In this document: in pieces, positions 9,215-18,808 of the stretch
Numbering within the stretch: the first letter of the stretch is position 1
Layout of the letters: each line of letters begins with the position of its first letter
NCBI GenBank assembly: GCA_902363135.1
Contig: CABIZF010000009.1
Coordinates: 1-64,000 of the forward strand
Reading direction: 5' to 3'
Length of the DNA stretch: 64,000 bases
DNA from: Lachnospiraceae bacterium
GTDB lineage: Bacteria; Bacillota; Clostridia; Lachnospirales; Lachnospiraceae
Position numbers and translations under genes: made by a program
The notes under the pieces: generated by a model
Told to the model about the DNA's origin: nothing
What the model saw: only the letters and a program-made list of their open reading frames with translations
The model's database searches: none

Positions 9215-9264
9215 CATATGTCCGGGGACTTCGTGGATATCCCTTCTGAAGCGGTGGATATCTT

Positions 9265-10374
9265 TCACCGCCCGTCTCTCCGGTGTGGATTACTCCGTTC
9301 CGGCGTGGCAAGCGTGAAGATAAATTCGGTGCCTACTCCTTCTGTACTGATGACGTTGATATTCTGGCTGTGTGCGCGGATGATTTCGCGGACGATGGAT
9401 AAGCCAAGTCCGATGCCCTTTTTGTCTCTGCCGCGGGAGACATCTGTCTTATAAAAACGCTCCCAGATCTTTGGCAGGTTCTTTTTTGAGATGCCCTCTC
9501 CGAAGTCTTTGACGGAGACGAAGACGAGCTTTTTCCGTTCATGGACGCTGACCAGGATTTCCTTCCCTGCCGGACTGAATTTTATCGCATTGTCAATGAG
9601 ATTGTATAGCACCTGCTGTATGCGTCCCATATCCGCACAGACGATCAGTGGCTCATCCGGAAGGTCTGTGCGGATTGCCAGATTTTTTTTCTGGCAGAGT
9701 ACCTCGAATGTATCGAGCGTATGCCGGATCACCTCGGAGATGTCAAATTCTGTGAGATCCAGATAAATACGCTGGTCGTCGAAGCTGTTCAGCAGCAACA
9801 GCCCTTCGGTGAGCTTGTTCAGACGCTCAGTCTCACTTAAGACGATACCAAGATAGCGCTCCTGCATTTCCGGGGAGATCGTGCCATCGAGCATGGCTTC
9901 TACATAACCCTTGATGGATGTCAGCGGAGAGCGGAAGTCGTGTGAGATATTTGAAATAAACTTTCGCTGGTATTCATTGGAATGTCCGGCTGATTCGGAC
10001 AGATATTTCAGGGTTGCAGTCAGACGTCCAAGCTCATCATCCCGGTCGTAGGTGATCTCCGGTTTGGTGGAATCCTCTTCCATATAGCGGGCAGCTGCCT
10101 CTGAGGCATCACGCAGCGGGCGGTACAGCTTAAAATATATGGCCAGAAACGGGATGAGCGAGAGTAGCATAACGAACGCAACCATAATATAGCAGGTATT
10201 CTGGATAGCGACGGAGGCGCCGTGTAAGGCATCCTGCCAGGTGGGATCCGAGGAAATACCATGCAGATAGTGCTGCAGTACATGCGGGACGAGCAGCATG
10301 GTCAGCAGGAAGCTTAGCAGGAGAAAACACAGATAGGAAGCGATCATTGTGATCAGCATTTTTTTTGGTTTCAT
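9265..10374 (-). CDS. Two-component sensor histidine kinase
   Basis: A 369-residue membrane kinase. Two membrane helices (about 8-30 and 67-90) flank a short external loop and are followed by a HAMP linker. The HisKA H-box is ISHDFRSPLTSIKGY, the N-box VLYNLIDNAIKFS, and the G-box GIGLGLSIVREI. The start at 10374 overlaps the response-regulator stop in an ATGA arrangement and has a gaggtgaagg site; the longer frame would begin inside the regulator. The small sensor loop gives no hint of ligand. It shares a minus-strand operon with the regulator and mutS2. Confidence 0.93.
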   Translation of the reverse strand: MKPKKMLITMIASYLCFLLLSFLLTMLLVPHVLQHYLHGISSDPTWQDALHGASVAIQNTCYIMVAFVMLLSLIPFLAIYFKLYRPLRDASEAAARYMEEDSTKPEITYDRDDELGRLTATLKYLSESAGHSNEYQRKFISNISHDFRSPLTSIKGYVEAMLDGTISPEMQERYLGIVLSETERLNKLTEGLLLLNSFDDQRIYLDLTEFDISEVIRHTLDTFEVLCQKKNLAIRTDLPDEPLIVCADMGRIQQVLYNLIDNAIKFSPAGKEILVSVHERKKLVFVSVKDFGEGISKKNLPKIWERFYKTDVSRGRDKKGIGLGLSIVREIIRAHSQNINVISTEGVGTEFIFTLATPERSNPHRRDGR

Positions 10375-11072
10375 GCCTTCACCTCGAATTTGTAGCCGAT
10401 TCCCCATACGGTAGAGATCGCCCAGCTGGCGTGATCCTTGATCTTTTCCCGGAGCCGCTTGATATGGACGTCTACCGTGCGGGTATCTCCGATGTATTCA
10501 TAGCCCCAGATATGGTCGAGCAGCTGTTCGCGGGTAAATACCTGGTTTGGTGAGGAAGCGAGAAAATATAGAAGCTCCAGCTCCTTTGGCGGCATGTCGA
10601 CCGTTTTTTCTTTATAGACTACGGAATAGTTGGTAAGATTAATTGTCAGATCCGGGTATTCAACGTATTTTCCGGCCGGCTTTGTCTGTGCAGCCTGGGC
10701 AGGCTGATAACGGCGCAGTACGGCCTTGACCCGGGCGACAAGCTCTTTGGAATCAAACGGTTTAATGATATAGTCGTCAGCTCCGAGCTCCAGTCCGAGC
10801 ACCTTGTCAAAGACCTCTCCCTTGGCAGAGAGCATAATGATCGGAACGTTGGACTGCTGGCGGATCTCCCGGCAGACCTGGTAACCGTCGATGCCCGGAA
10901 GCATGAGATCGAGTAATATCAGATTCGGGGAGAAGAGGCGGAACTGCCGCAGCGCCTCTTCTCCGTCGTAGACGATTTTGGTATCATAAAACTCTTTTGT
11001 CAGATACAGAGAAATCAGCTCTGAGATGTGTTCGTCATCATCGACGATCAGGATCTTCTGTCGTGCTACCAT
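10371..11072 (-). CDS. OmpR/PhoB-type response regulator
   Basis: A 233-residue regulator with a receiver domain (KILIVDDDEHISELI, phospho-acceptor Asp in LILLDLMLPGIDG, Lys in IIKPFDSKEL) and a C-terminal winged helix (MPPKELELLYFLASSPNQVF, GDTRTVDVHIKRLREKI). The ATG at 11072 has an aggagg site. It starts 17 bases after the mutS2 stop and overlaps the kinase gene, so the three genes are probably one transcript. Regulon unknown. Confidence 0.95.
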   Translation of the reverse strand: MVARQKILIVDDDEHISELISLYLTKEFYDTKIVYDGEEALRQFRLFSPNLILLDLMLPGIDGYQVCREIRQQSNVPIIMLSAKGEVFDKVLGLELGADDYIIKPFDSKELVARVKAVLRRYQPAQAAQTKPAGKYVEYPDLTINLTNYSVVYKEKTVDMPPKELELLYFLASSPNQVFTREQLLDHIWGYEYIGDTRTVDVHIKRLREKIKDHASWAISTVWGIGYKFEVKA

Positions 11073-11089
11073 AAAAAACCTCCTATACG

Positions 11090-13483
11090 CTACTTAAACT
11101 CTACTATGGTTACGCCGGCATCGCCTTCTCCGTATTCGCCGAGGCGATAAGAGGCGACGTGCTTCTGGCGACGCAGATACTGATGTACTGCTTTGCGCAA
11201 TGCGCCGGTTCCTTTGCCGTGGACGATCCGCACCGGGGAGAGGTGGGCAAGATAAGCGTCATCCAGATATTTATCGAGTTCTACGATCGCTTCATCGGTC
11301 GTCATGCCGAGCAGGTTCAGCTCAGAGCTGATAGAAGAAGACTTGGACATCCGGATCTTGCCGCTGCCGGAAGTCTTTGCACTGCTGCTTTTGCTGTAAG
11401 CCGGAAGCTCATCCTCAAGCTTTTCCAGATCCTTCAGATTGACCTGTGAGCGCAGGATTCCCATCTGTACGAACAGATTGCCGCGGGCATCCGGGAGCGT
11501 GCTCACTGTACCGCGCAGGTTCATGCTGAGCACGCGGACACCGTCGCCGATGCGAAGATCTTTTGCCTGCAGCTGTTTTTGGGGCTTCTGGTCTGCCTTG
11601 ACGCCATTGGCCTTCTGCAGAGCGTTCATTTTTTCGCGGAGCTTTGTGCGTTCCCTCTCCATTTCCTTTGCGGAGCCGGATGCTTTTCCGAGCTTATTGT
11701 AGCTGCGGATGGTCTCGTCGGCATATTCCTTTGCCTCTCTGAGCACAGTCTGTGCTTCTTCACGTGCTTTACGCAGAATCTCATCACGGCTGGAATCAAG
11801 ACGGCCTTCCTTGCGCTCCAGACGCTTTTTCAGTTCCTCGATCTCCTGCTTGTAGCGGTTGACCTCTTCACGCTCGTGCTCAATCTGAGCACGGCTGGAT
11901 TCGAGATCGGAGATGACATCTTCGAAGCTCTCGGCATCCTGGGTCAGATGCTCACGGGCTTCTTCGATGACATAGTCCGGAAGGCCGAGCTTTTCAGAGA
12001 TCGCAAAGGCATTACTCTTGCCCGGGACACCGATGAGCAGCCGGTAAGTCGGACGGAGCGTCTCGACACTGAATTCGCAGCAGCCGTTTTCGATGCCGGG
12101 TGTGGAGAGGGCAAAGACCTTCAGCTCGCTGTAATGCGTCGTTGCGATCGTGCGTACATTTCTGCGGTGCAGATTGGAGAGAATGGAGATCGCAAGCGCG
12201 GCGCCTTCGGTCGGATCCGTACCGGCACCGAGCTCGTCGAAGAGGACGAGGGAGCGCTCATCTGCCTGATCCCAGAAGGAGACAATATTTGTCATATGCG
12301 CAGAGAACGTACTGAGACTCTGTTCAATACTCTGCTCATCTCCAATGTCAGCGTAGATTTCATCAAAAATGGCAAGCTCAGAGTGGTCGGATGCAGGGAT
12401 ATGCAAACCGGACTGTCCGAGCAGTGTAAACAATCCGACGGTCTTCAGGGAGACCGTTTTTCCTCCGGTATTTGGTCCGGAGATCACGAGCATCGTGAAA
12501 TCCTCTCCGATGCGGATATCGACAGGAACGACCTTTTTCGGATCAAGCAGTGGATGACGGCCCTTTTTGATTCGGACGCGCCCTTCTTCGTTGAAATCCG
12601 GTTCGCTTCCCTTATAGTAGAGAGAGAGCTGAGCACGCGCAAAGATGAAGTCCAGCTCCGTCATGAGCAGGATATTGTCATTGATGGCGTCGCTGTTGAC
12701 AGCTACCTGCCCGCTTAAATTGGCGAGCACGATCTCAATCTCTTTTTCTTCTTTGATCTCCAGCTCACGGAGATCATTGTTCAGCTTTACGACAGCCATC
12801 GGCTCGATGAAGAGTGTGGATCCGGTAGAGGACTGATCGTGGATCATTCCGGGTACCTGTGAGCGGTATTCCGCCTTGACCGGGATACAGAAGCGGCCGT
12901 TGCGCTGTGTGATCACGGAGTCCTGCAGATAATTTCTTGTGCCGCCGTTGACCATGGCGTTCAACTGTGCACGGATGCGGTCATTTGCCTGATGCATCTG
13001 ACGGCGCACCTGCTTGAGCCCCGGGCTTGCATCGTCTGCGATCTCTTCTTCGGACGGAATGCAGCGGTTGATCTCATGGCTAAGTGAGGTGAGCGGCTGT
13101 AAGGAAGTGAACATTTCTTCCAGAGAGTCCTCGTTTTGCTCTTCCAAAGATGCCTGTGCACTGCGGGACCATGCCTTTACGCGAGAGGTCGTCTCGAGCA
13201 GCTTTGCGACGCGAAGCAATTCTTCGACATTTAAGGAGCTTCCGACCTCAAGTCGACGCAAGGACATACGGATATCTGCAAGACCTGAGAATGAGACGTT
13301 GCCTTTTCGGAGCAGGCGGCTTACAGCGTCACTTGTCTCACGCTGCATCCGGCGGATCTGCGTAAGATCCGAGGATGGGGTCAGATTCCGGCACAGCTCT
13401 TTTCCTGGCTGGGAACCGGCATAGTCGGTGAGTTTCTGTATAATTTTCGGGTATTCAAGTACCCGGAGTGCTTTTTCGTTCAT
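11090..13483 (-). CDS. mutS2: MutS2 endonuclease / ribosome-collision factor
   Basis: A 797-residue MutS2. It has the core and clamp domains, an ATPase with Walker A GPNTGGKTVSLKTVGL near residue 340 and FDELGAGTDPTEG, then a long charged coiled coil (about 500-640). The C-terminal Smr nuclease domain includes RIVHGKGTGALRKAV. In Bacillus the family limits recombination and rescues or splits collided ribosomes. The frame is open 75 codons upstream, but that would translate a dispersed repeat. The ATG at 13483 has a gaggt site and the standard MNEKALRVLEYPKI opening. A two-component system follows in the same operon. Confidence 0.95.
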   Translation of the reverse strand: MNEKALRVLEYPKIIQKLTDYAGSQPGKELCRNLTPSSDLTQIRRMQRETSDAVSRLLRKGNVSFSGLADIRMSLRRLEVGSSLNVEELLRVAKLLETTSRVKAWSRSAQASLEEQNEDSLEEMFTSLQPLTSLSHEINRCIPSEEEIADDASPGLKQVRRQMHQANDRIRAQLNAMVNGGTRNYLQDSVITQRNGRFCIPVKAEYRSQVPGMIHDQSSTGSTLFIEPMAVVKLNNDLRELEIKEEKEIEIVLANLSGQVAVNSDAINDNILLMTELDFIFARAQLSLYYKGSEPDFNEEGRVRIKKGRHPLLDPKKVVPVDIRIGEDFTMLVISGPNTGGKTVSLKTVGLFTLLGQSGLHIPASDHSELAIFDEIYADIGDEQSIEQSLSTFSAHMTNIVSFWDQADERSLVLFDELGAGTDPTEGAALAISILSNLHRRNVRTIATTHYSELKVFALSTPGIENGCCEFSVETLRPTYRLLIGVPGKSNAFAISEKLGLPDYVIEEAREHLTQDAESFEDVISDLESSRAQIEHEREEVNRYKQEIEELKKRLERKEGRLDSSRDEILRKAREEAQTVLREAKEYADETIRSYNKLGKASGSAKEMERERTKLREKMNALQKANGVKADQKPQKQLQAKDLRIGDGVRVLSMNLRGTVSTLPDARGNLFVQMGILRSQVNLKDLEKLEDELPAYSKSSSAKTSGSGKIRMSKSSSISSELNLLGMTTDEAIVELDKYLDDAYLAHLSPVRIVHGKGTGALRKAVHQYLRRQKHVASYRLGEYGEGDAGVTIVEFK

Positions 13484-13587
13484 AATAACCTCATAAAAAT
13501 AATTGCAGCAGTTCCGCACGACTTTTTGACAGAACCTTCCAAACAGATACAAAATCAGCTGCCGCAGTGGGTGCGAAGCAGCTACTC

Positions 13588-13630
13588 GGTTATAAGCAAG
13601 CAGCGAAGCGGATTGCGAATATCCGCTTTT
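13588..13630 (+). repeat. Dispersed repeat family A copy
   Basis: gcaagcagcgaagcggattg followed by cgaatatccgctttt. The core aagcggat/atatccgctt forms a hairpin ending in T, so it could terminate transcription. Confidence 0.7.
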
Positions 13631-13755
13631 ATTGTATCGCAAAATCCCGGATTTGAAAACCGCTTCTTGCGTAGTATAAATTTTTTCGAGACCTTGTAGA
13701 TTTTTCAATTATCAAGTATACTGAAAATAATGGAGCCGAATTGCCAGGCAGTGAT

Positions 13756-13806
13756 TTGGTTATAAGATAAGTAAGTAGCGAAGCGGATTACAGATATCCG
13801 CTTTGA
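13756..13806 (+). repeat. Dispersed repeat family A copy
   Basis: gtaagtagcgaagcggatta followed by cagatatccgctttg. It is the second copy in this gap and ends 20 bases before the helicase start codon. Confidence 0.7.
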
Positions 13807-13825
13807 TTTTTGACGGGAGAGGTGT

Positions 13826-16800
13826 ATGTTTGACGAGAAAAAGATTGAATCGCTCTGTACGCGGGACATGACCTTTTTGCTTGGACAGCAGCTGCAGTTG
13901 CTCCATGCGGTAGAAAATCTGCAGGTTGAGGAAGCAGAGACACCGGAAGCTTTTTATATCAATGCGGAGGTCGGATCAAAGGCAGGAGGCGGAGAAACGG
14001 TTTATCCGGTCTGGATCCGCTGCCGCAGGCAGACCGGGGAGATTGAGGACTTCAGCTGTGAATGTGCCGCTTTTCAGGATGAACCGGGTATGTGCCGACA
14101 CTGTGTGGCAGCGGCGCTTGCATATCTGGAACAGAAGAAAAGTGCAGAGAGGATGAAGCTGTATCGTGGGCTGCTGGCAGAGTCAAGGAAGGAGCATTCG
14201 GACAAAGAGATGCTGCTGGCTATGGAGGCATATGCGATGCGTCGTCGGATGCAGAAGCAAAAGCCGGAAGGGACGATCGAGCTGATTCCAAAGCTGTACG
14301 AAACAGGACGGAACTATTATTATGGAAGAAAGAGCTATGCGCTGACCTTTCAGATTCAGGAAAACAGCGGCAGGAGCTATGTGCTGCGCAATCTGAGTGA
14401 TTTTATCGAGGCTATTGAAAAAGAGGAGAAGTATACTTACGGGAAAAAGCTTTCTTTTGTTCATAGTAAGAGTATATTTACGGAAAAAGCATGGCAGTAT
14501 GTGCAGCTCATATGGGATGGAATAAAGGTCGGCAATACAGGCAATGAAAAGCTGGCGAAGGAGCTTCCGCTGAACCGGATGCTGATGGAGCGTTTCTTTG
14601 AACTGAATCTGAACCAGGAGATCGCATATGAGAGCTTTGACTGTCCATATGAGACACTGCAGATCATAGATGAGAATCCGCCGGTTCAGCTGCAGCTGCA
14701 AAAAGAGACCGGTCATGCATTTCGTGTGTGGATTCCGCCTCTTGCCATCTGGAAGGGGACAAGGTCTTTATTTGTTCGGATGCGGGAAACAATCTATCGC
14801 TGTACCGCTGACTATCGGTATGCGATGGAGAGGCTGCTGGAATGTGCAAATGAGGATAAAGCAATCAAGCTGAAAATCGCAGAGGAGGATATGCCATTGT
14901 TCTGTTCGGCGGTTTTGCCGGAGCTGGAGCAGGAGAAGGCGATCGAGACGAGAGGTGTTTCACTGGAGAAATACCGTCCCAAGGAAGCCGTGTTTGCTTT
15001 TTATCTGGATGAGGAAGATGGCAGTGTCACACTGCACACAGAGTGCACATATGGAGAATATCAGTACGATTTGCTCCGGCAGGAGCCAGACGGCAGACGT
15101 GATTTGCTGCGGGAGAGGCAGGTACTCGAGGTGGCACGCAGTTATTTCCCATATGAGGACTCTGAAAGGGGGCTTCTCTGCTTTGCGGCATCCCAACAGG
15201 ATCGGATGTATCAGCTGCTCAGTACCGGGATCCGTCAGCTGGAGCAGGAGGGAAAGGTCTATGCGACGGACCGTATTCAGTCACATCATTTGCTGCGCAC
15301 GCCAAAAGCACAGATAGGTGTGTCTATGGCGAATGGTCTGCTGGAGCTTACCGTTTTGTCAGATGCATTTAGCCGGGAGGAACTCGCGGAGGTGCTGGAA
15401 AGCTATCGCAGGAAGAAAAAATATCACCGTCTGCGCAGCGGAGATTTTCTGGAACTGACGGAGAATGCGGTCACAACGGTGGCAGAACTGCTCGATGGGC
15501 TGGAGCTTAACGGAAAACAGCTTGCAAAGGACAGTGTGAAGCTGCCGGGGTATCGGGCATTGTTTATCGATCAGGTCATAAAGGAGCACGGTACGCAGCT
15601 TACCGTGAAACGGGATGAGGCATACCGGGCTGTGCTGCGCGATATGAAGCATGTAAAGAGCAGTGATTTCAGGATTCCGGGCGAATTGGACGAGACGATG
15701 CGAAGCTACCAGAAGATCGGCTACCGCTGGCTTCGGACGCTGGCGAAGCTTGGCTTTGGAGGGATTCTGGCAGACGAGATGGGACTTGGAAAGACGCTTC
15801 AGTCGATTGCATATCTGAGGGCGCGGCGTGAGGAAGGGATCAGCCGGTTTCCGGATCTGATCGTCTGTCCGGCCTCGCTTGTTTACAACTGGAAAAAGGA
15901 AATCGAACGCTTTGCACCGTCTCTGACGGTCTGTCTGCTGGTCGGAAGTGCGGCTGCCCGGGAGGAAATTCTTCACGAGAGGATGAGACTGGAGCAGCGG
16001 CGGATGGATGCTCCGGCTGCTGTGCGGTTGGATGCCGTACAGAGAGCTGCCGCAGATATCTGGATTACCTCTTACGATTTGCTGAAGCGTGACGTTACGC
16101 TTTATGAAACACTGCAGTTTGATACCGAAATTATCGATGAGGCACAGAACATCAAGAACCATGGAACACAGGCGGCCCAGGCAGTGAAAAAGATTTCGGC
16201 CCGTGTGCGGTTTGCTCTGACCGGTACGCCGATCGAGAACCGTTTAAGTGAGCTGTGGAGTATCTTTGATTATCTGATGCCGGGGCTGCTCGGAGGATAT
16301 GAGCATTTTCGGAAGCGCTATGAGCTTCCGATTATACAGGAGGACACGGAGGCAACGAAACGGCTGCAAAGGATGACGGCACCGTTTATCCTGCGCAGAA
16401 GAAAGCAGGAGGTGCTGCGTGAGCTTCCGGACAAGCTGGAGCAGATCGTGTATGCGAAGCTGGAGGGGGAGCAGCAGCGTCTCTACGAGGCGGAACGTCA
16501 GAAGCTGCAGGAGGAGATATCCATGAAGAGCGGAGAGGAGCTGGCAAAAAGCAGGCTGCAGATTCTGGCGGGGCTCACGAGGCTGCGGCAGCTCTGTTGT
16601 GATCCGCTGCTGCTCTATGAGGACTATACTTCGGGGGCCTGCAAGGTAGATACGTGTATGGATCTGATTCAGACCGCAGTTGAAAGCAGGCACAAGGTGC
16701 TGCTGTTTTCTCAGTTCACGAGTATTTTTCCGATTTTGGAGGAACGGCTCAGGAAGGATGGAATCGCATATTACGAGCTGACTGGAAAGACGCCGAAGGA

Positions 16801-17152
16801 GGAACGACAGCGGCTCACGGATGCTTTTAACCAGGATAATGTTCCGGTATTTCTGATTTCTTTAAAGGCGGGAGGAACCGGACTGAATCTGACGGCAGCA
16901 AATATCGTTATTCACTTTGATCCCTGGTGGAATCTGGCAGCGCAGAATCAGGCGACCGACCGTGCACACCGGATCGGGCAGAAAAATGAGGTCACCGTGT
17001 TACGGCTGATTGCGCAGGGTACGATTGAAGAAAAGATCGTGGAGCTGCAGGAGAAAAAGCAGGAGCTGGCCGGAAAGGTTTTGGCCGGGGAGGCAGTTTC
17101 GAATGCAGCCCTGACAAAGGAGGAGCTGCTGGAAATTCTGGCGGACCGATAA
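13826..17152 (+). CDS. SWIM zinc-finger SNF2-family helicase
   Basis: A 1108-residue DEAD/DEAH-box ATPase. Near residues 75-100 is a SWIM zinc finger (CECAAFQDEPGMCRHC). A long helical region follows. The SNF2 motor occupies about 630-1108, with Walker A DEMGLGKTLQS, a DEAQ box (IIDEAQNIKNHGT), ALTGTPIENRLSELWSI and helicase-C motifs (LISLKAGGTGLNLT, TDRAHRIGQ). Such proteins are dsDNA translocases that remodel protein-DNA or RNA polymerase complexes; this subfamily is poorly characterised in bacteria. The start has a gggagaggtg site. It is followed 30 bases later by a MATE transporter. No methylase or nuclease partner is nearby, so a defence role is not supported. Confidence 0.92.
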   Translation: MFDEKKIESLCTRDMTFLLGQQLQLLHAVENLQVEEAETPEAFYINAEVGSKAGGGETVYPVWIRCRRQTGEIEDFSCECAAFQDEPGMCRHCVAAALAYLEQKKSAERMKLYRGLLAESRKEHSDKEMLLAMEAYAMRRRMQKQKPEGTIELIPKLYETGRNYYYGRKSYALTFQIQENSGRSYVLRNLSDFIEAIEKEEKYTYGKKLSFVHSKSIFTEKAWQYVQLIWDGIKVGNTGNEKLAKELPLNRMLMERFFELNLNQEIAYESFDCPYETLQIIDENPPVQLQLQKETGHAFRVWIPPLAIWKGTRSLFVRMRETIYRCTADYRYAMERLLECANEDKAIKLKIAEEDMPLFCSAVLPELEQEKAIETRGVSLEKYRPKEAVFAFYLDEEDGSVTLHTECTYGEYQYDLLRQEPDGRRDLLRERQVLEVARSYFPYEDSERGLLCFAASQQDRMYQLLSTGIRQLEQEGKVYATDRIQSHHLLRTPKAQIGVSMANGLLELTVLSDAFSREELAEVLESYRRKKKYHRLRSGDFLELTENAVTTVAELLDGLELNGKQLAKDSVKLPGYRALFIDQVIKEHGTQLTVKRDEAYRAVLRDMKHVKSSDFRIPGELDETMRSYQKIGYRWLRTLAKLGFGGILADEMGLGKTLQSIAYLRARREEGISRFPDLIVCPASLVYNWKKEIERFAPSLTVCLLVGSAAAREEILHERMRLEQRRMDAPAAVRLDAVQRAAADIWITSYDLLKRDVTLYETLQFDTEIIDEAQNIKNHGTQAAQAVKKISARVRFALTGTPIENRLSELWSIFDYLMPGLLGGYEHFRKRYELPIIQEDTEATKRLQRMTAPFILRRRKQEVLRELPDKLEQIVYAKLEGEQQRLYEAERQKLQEEISMKSGEELAKSRLQILAGLTRLRQLCCDPLLLYEDYTSGACKVDTCMDLIQTAVESRHKVLLFSQFTSIFPILEERLRKDGIAYYELTGKTPKEERQRLTDAFNQDNVPVFLISLKAGGTGLNLTAANIVIHFDPWWNLAAQNQATDRAHRIGQKNEVTVLRLIAQGTIEEKIVELQEKKQELAGKVLAGEAVSNAALTKEELLEILADR

Positions 17153-17182
17153 AAGACAATTACATCAGATGGGGGCAAAAAA

Positions 17183-18541
17183 ATGAAATGGAACAAAGAA
17201 GAACGGATAGCCTACGGAAAAATTTTCCGTCTGGCGCTGCCGATTATCATTCAGAATCTGTTCAGCGCGGCGATCAGCTCAGCGGATGTCATCATGCTGA
17301 ACTCAGTCGGGCAGTCCGCAATCTCTGCGGCGTCTCTGGCGGTGCAGTACAGCAGCATTTTATATATGGTATATTATGGGCTCGGAACCGGTGCAACGAT
17401 GCTGTGCGCGCAGTACTGGGGCAAGGGCGAGCTGCGTGCAATTGAGAGGGTCGAAGGGATCGCACTGCGGTTCTCCATTTTGATCTCGCTGCTGTTTGCG
17501 ATACCGGCAGTCGGTGTGCCACAGCTGATGATGAAGGTATTTACAAATGACGCGGAGCTGATCGAGCTTGGAGCTTCTTATCTGCGGATTATCAGTGTCA
17601 GCTATCTGTGCTGGAGCATTTCTGAAATTTATCTGGCAGTGCTGCGCAGCATTGAGCGGGTCAGAACAAGTACTGCATTGAATGTCACAGCACTCATGCT
17701 CAATATTTTCCTGAATGCAGTATTTGTATACGGGTGGTTCGGCGCACCGAAGCTTGGTATCCGTGGTGTGGCACTGGCAACTTCAATTTCACGTGCCGTA
17801 CAGCTGGTGCTCTGCTTTTGGGTGTCGGCAGTCTCAAAGGACGTGAAGATCCGGCTTCGGGCGATGTTCGAGAAGGGCGGTGTACTGTTGCAGGATTTCA
17901 TCCGGCTGTCATTACCGGCACTTGGCAATGATATTTTGTGGAGCGTCGCATTTTCGATGTATTCGGTCATCATGGGACATATGGGGACGGATGTCGTGGC
18001 AGCGAATTCCCTGGTCGTCGTGGTGCGGAACTTCGGAACAGTCATGTGCTTCGCAATCGCGAGTGCGAGCGGCATCTATGTCGGGAAAGAGATCGGCGCC
18101 AATCAGCTTGAGGCGGCGGAAAGGGACGGAAGCCGTGCGCTGCGTCTGACCGTGGCAACTGCGGCAGTCGGAGGCGCGCTGATCGCAGTGGCCTCTCCGT
18201 TTGTCATCCGATATGCTTCTCTGACAGAGACCGCGACCGGTTATCTGAAGATTATGCTGGCAATCAATGTGTACTATATTATGGGATCGGCAGTCAATAC
18301 GACGCTGATCGCCGGATTGTTCCGTGCAGGCGGCGACAGCCGGTTCGGTCTGATCTGTGATGCGATCGATATGTGGTGCTATGCGGTACCGCTCGGATTT
18401 ATCGCAGCCTTTGCATTGAAGCTGCCGCCGATGGTCGTCTATTTCCTGCTCTGCACGGATGAGTTTGTAAAGTGGCCGTGGGTGCTGAAACGCTACCGCA
18501 GTAAAAAATGGCTGAAAAATATTACGCGGGAAGAGGTCTGA
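17183..18541 (+). CDS. MATE family efflux transporter
   Basis: A 452-residue protein with about 12 predicted membrane helices in two six-helix halves. It shows the MATE opening LALPIIIQNLFSAAISSADV and the internal repeat around RLSLPALGNDILWSVAFS. Family members export drugs or organic cations using Na+ or H+ gradients. The ATG at 17183 follows tgggggc. It resembles the second MATE gene at 40074, including the WGKGE, FVYGWFG and GIRGVALAT segments, so the two are paralogues. Confidence 0.93.
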   Translation: MKWNKEERIAYGKIFRLALPIIIQNLFSAAISSADVIMLNSVGQSAISAASLAVQYSSILYMVYYGLGTGATMLCAQYWGKGELRAIERVEGIALRFSILISLLFAIPAVGVPQLMMKVFTNDAELIELGASYLRIISVSYLCWSISEIYLAVLRSIERVRTSTALNVTALMLNIFLNAVFVYGWFGAPKLGIRGVALATSISRAVQLVLCFWVSAVSKDVKIRLRAMFEKGGVLLQDFIRLSLPALGNDILWSVAFSMYSVIMGHMGTDVVAANSLVVVVRNFGTVMCFAIASASGIYVGKEIGANQLEAAERDGSRALRLTVATAAVGGALIAVASPFVIRYASLTETATGYLKIMLAINVYYIMGSAVNTTLIAGLFRAGGDSRFGLICDAIDMWCYAVPLGFIAAFALKLPPMVVYFLLCTDEFVKWPWVLKRYRSKKWLKNITREEV

Positions 18542-18567
18542 ATGCTTTACAATGGAAAGTATTTGAA

Positions 18568-18646
18568 TATAATGATGATACAAGGGTCAAAAGGTTATGC
18601 GTTTCATGCTTGCATGAAAAAGCATGACTTATTGACCCGCAAAACA
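18568..18646 (+). repeat. Dispersed repeat family C copy 1
   Basis: About 75 bases beginning atgatgatacaagggtcaaa recur almost exactly, inverted, at 56521-56600. Internal palindromes are gggtcaa/ttgaccc and tttcatgc/gcatgaaa. It lies directly 3' of the MATE gene. Confidence 0.8.
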
Positions 18647-18675
18647 CCGAAAAGTAGCCATTTTTCGTAGAAAAA

Positions 18676-18738
18676 TGAGCGGATTTGAGGTGTTTTAGGA
18701 TTGCGAGAGCATGAAATGCGAAGCAATCCGTGTATCAG
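18676..18738 (-). repeat. Dispersed repeat family B copy 1
   Basis: gagcggatttgaggtgtttt and onward to tgtatca is the reverse complement of 52450-52513. The inner palindrome is gattgc/gcaatc. It sits between the family C copy and the S41 protease. Confidence 0.8.
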
Positions 18739-18808
18739 ATGCAACGGATGCAGTGACAGATAAAGGATCAGAGGCAGTATGAGATTAAAAAGGAAGGAAA
18801 GGCATGAG

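Larger units (their letters stand above)
13484..13825. other. Divergent intergenic region with two family A repeats
   Basis: The 342 bases between mutS2 (-) and the SNF2 helicase (+) contain no supported gene. They hold two family A palindromic repeats in the same orientation (13588-13630 and 13756-13806). Both are preceded by a shared tggttataag-like stretch. Promoters for both genes must lie here, but I could not assign them. Confidence 0.6.

Noticed and set aside
11579..12718. 379-codon plus-strand ORF
   Set aside because: It lies wholly antisense to mutS2, whose protein is clearly homologous; the ORF has no recognisable domain or ribosome site.
13826..18541. Defence island around the SNF2 helicase
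   Set aside because: No nuclease, methylase, phage or toxin gene is adjacent; neighbours are mutS2, two-component and MATE genes.
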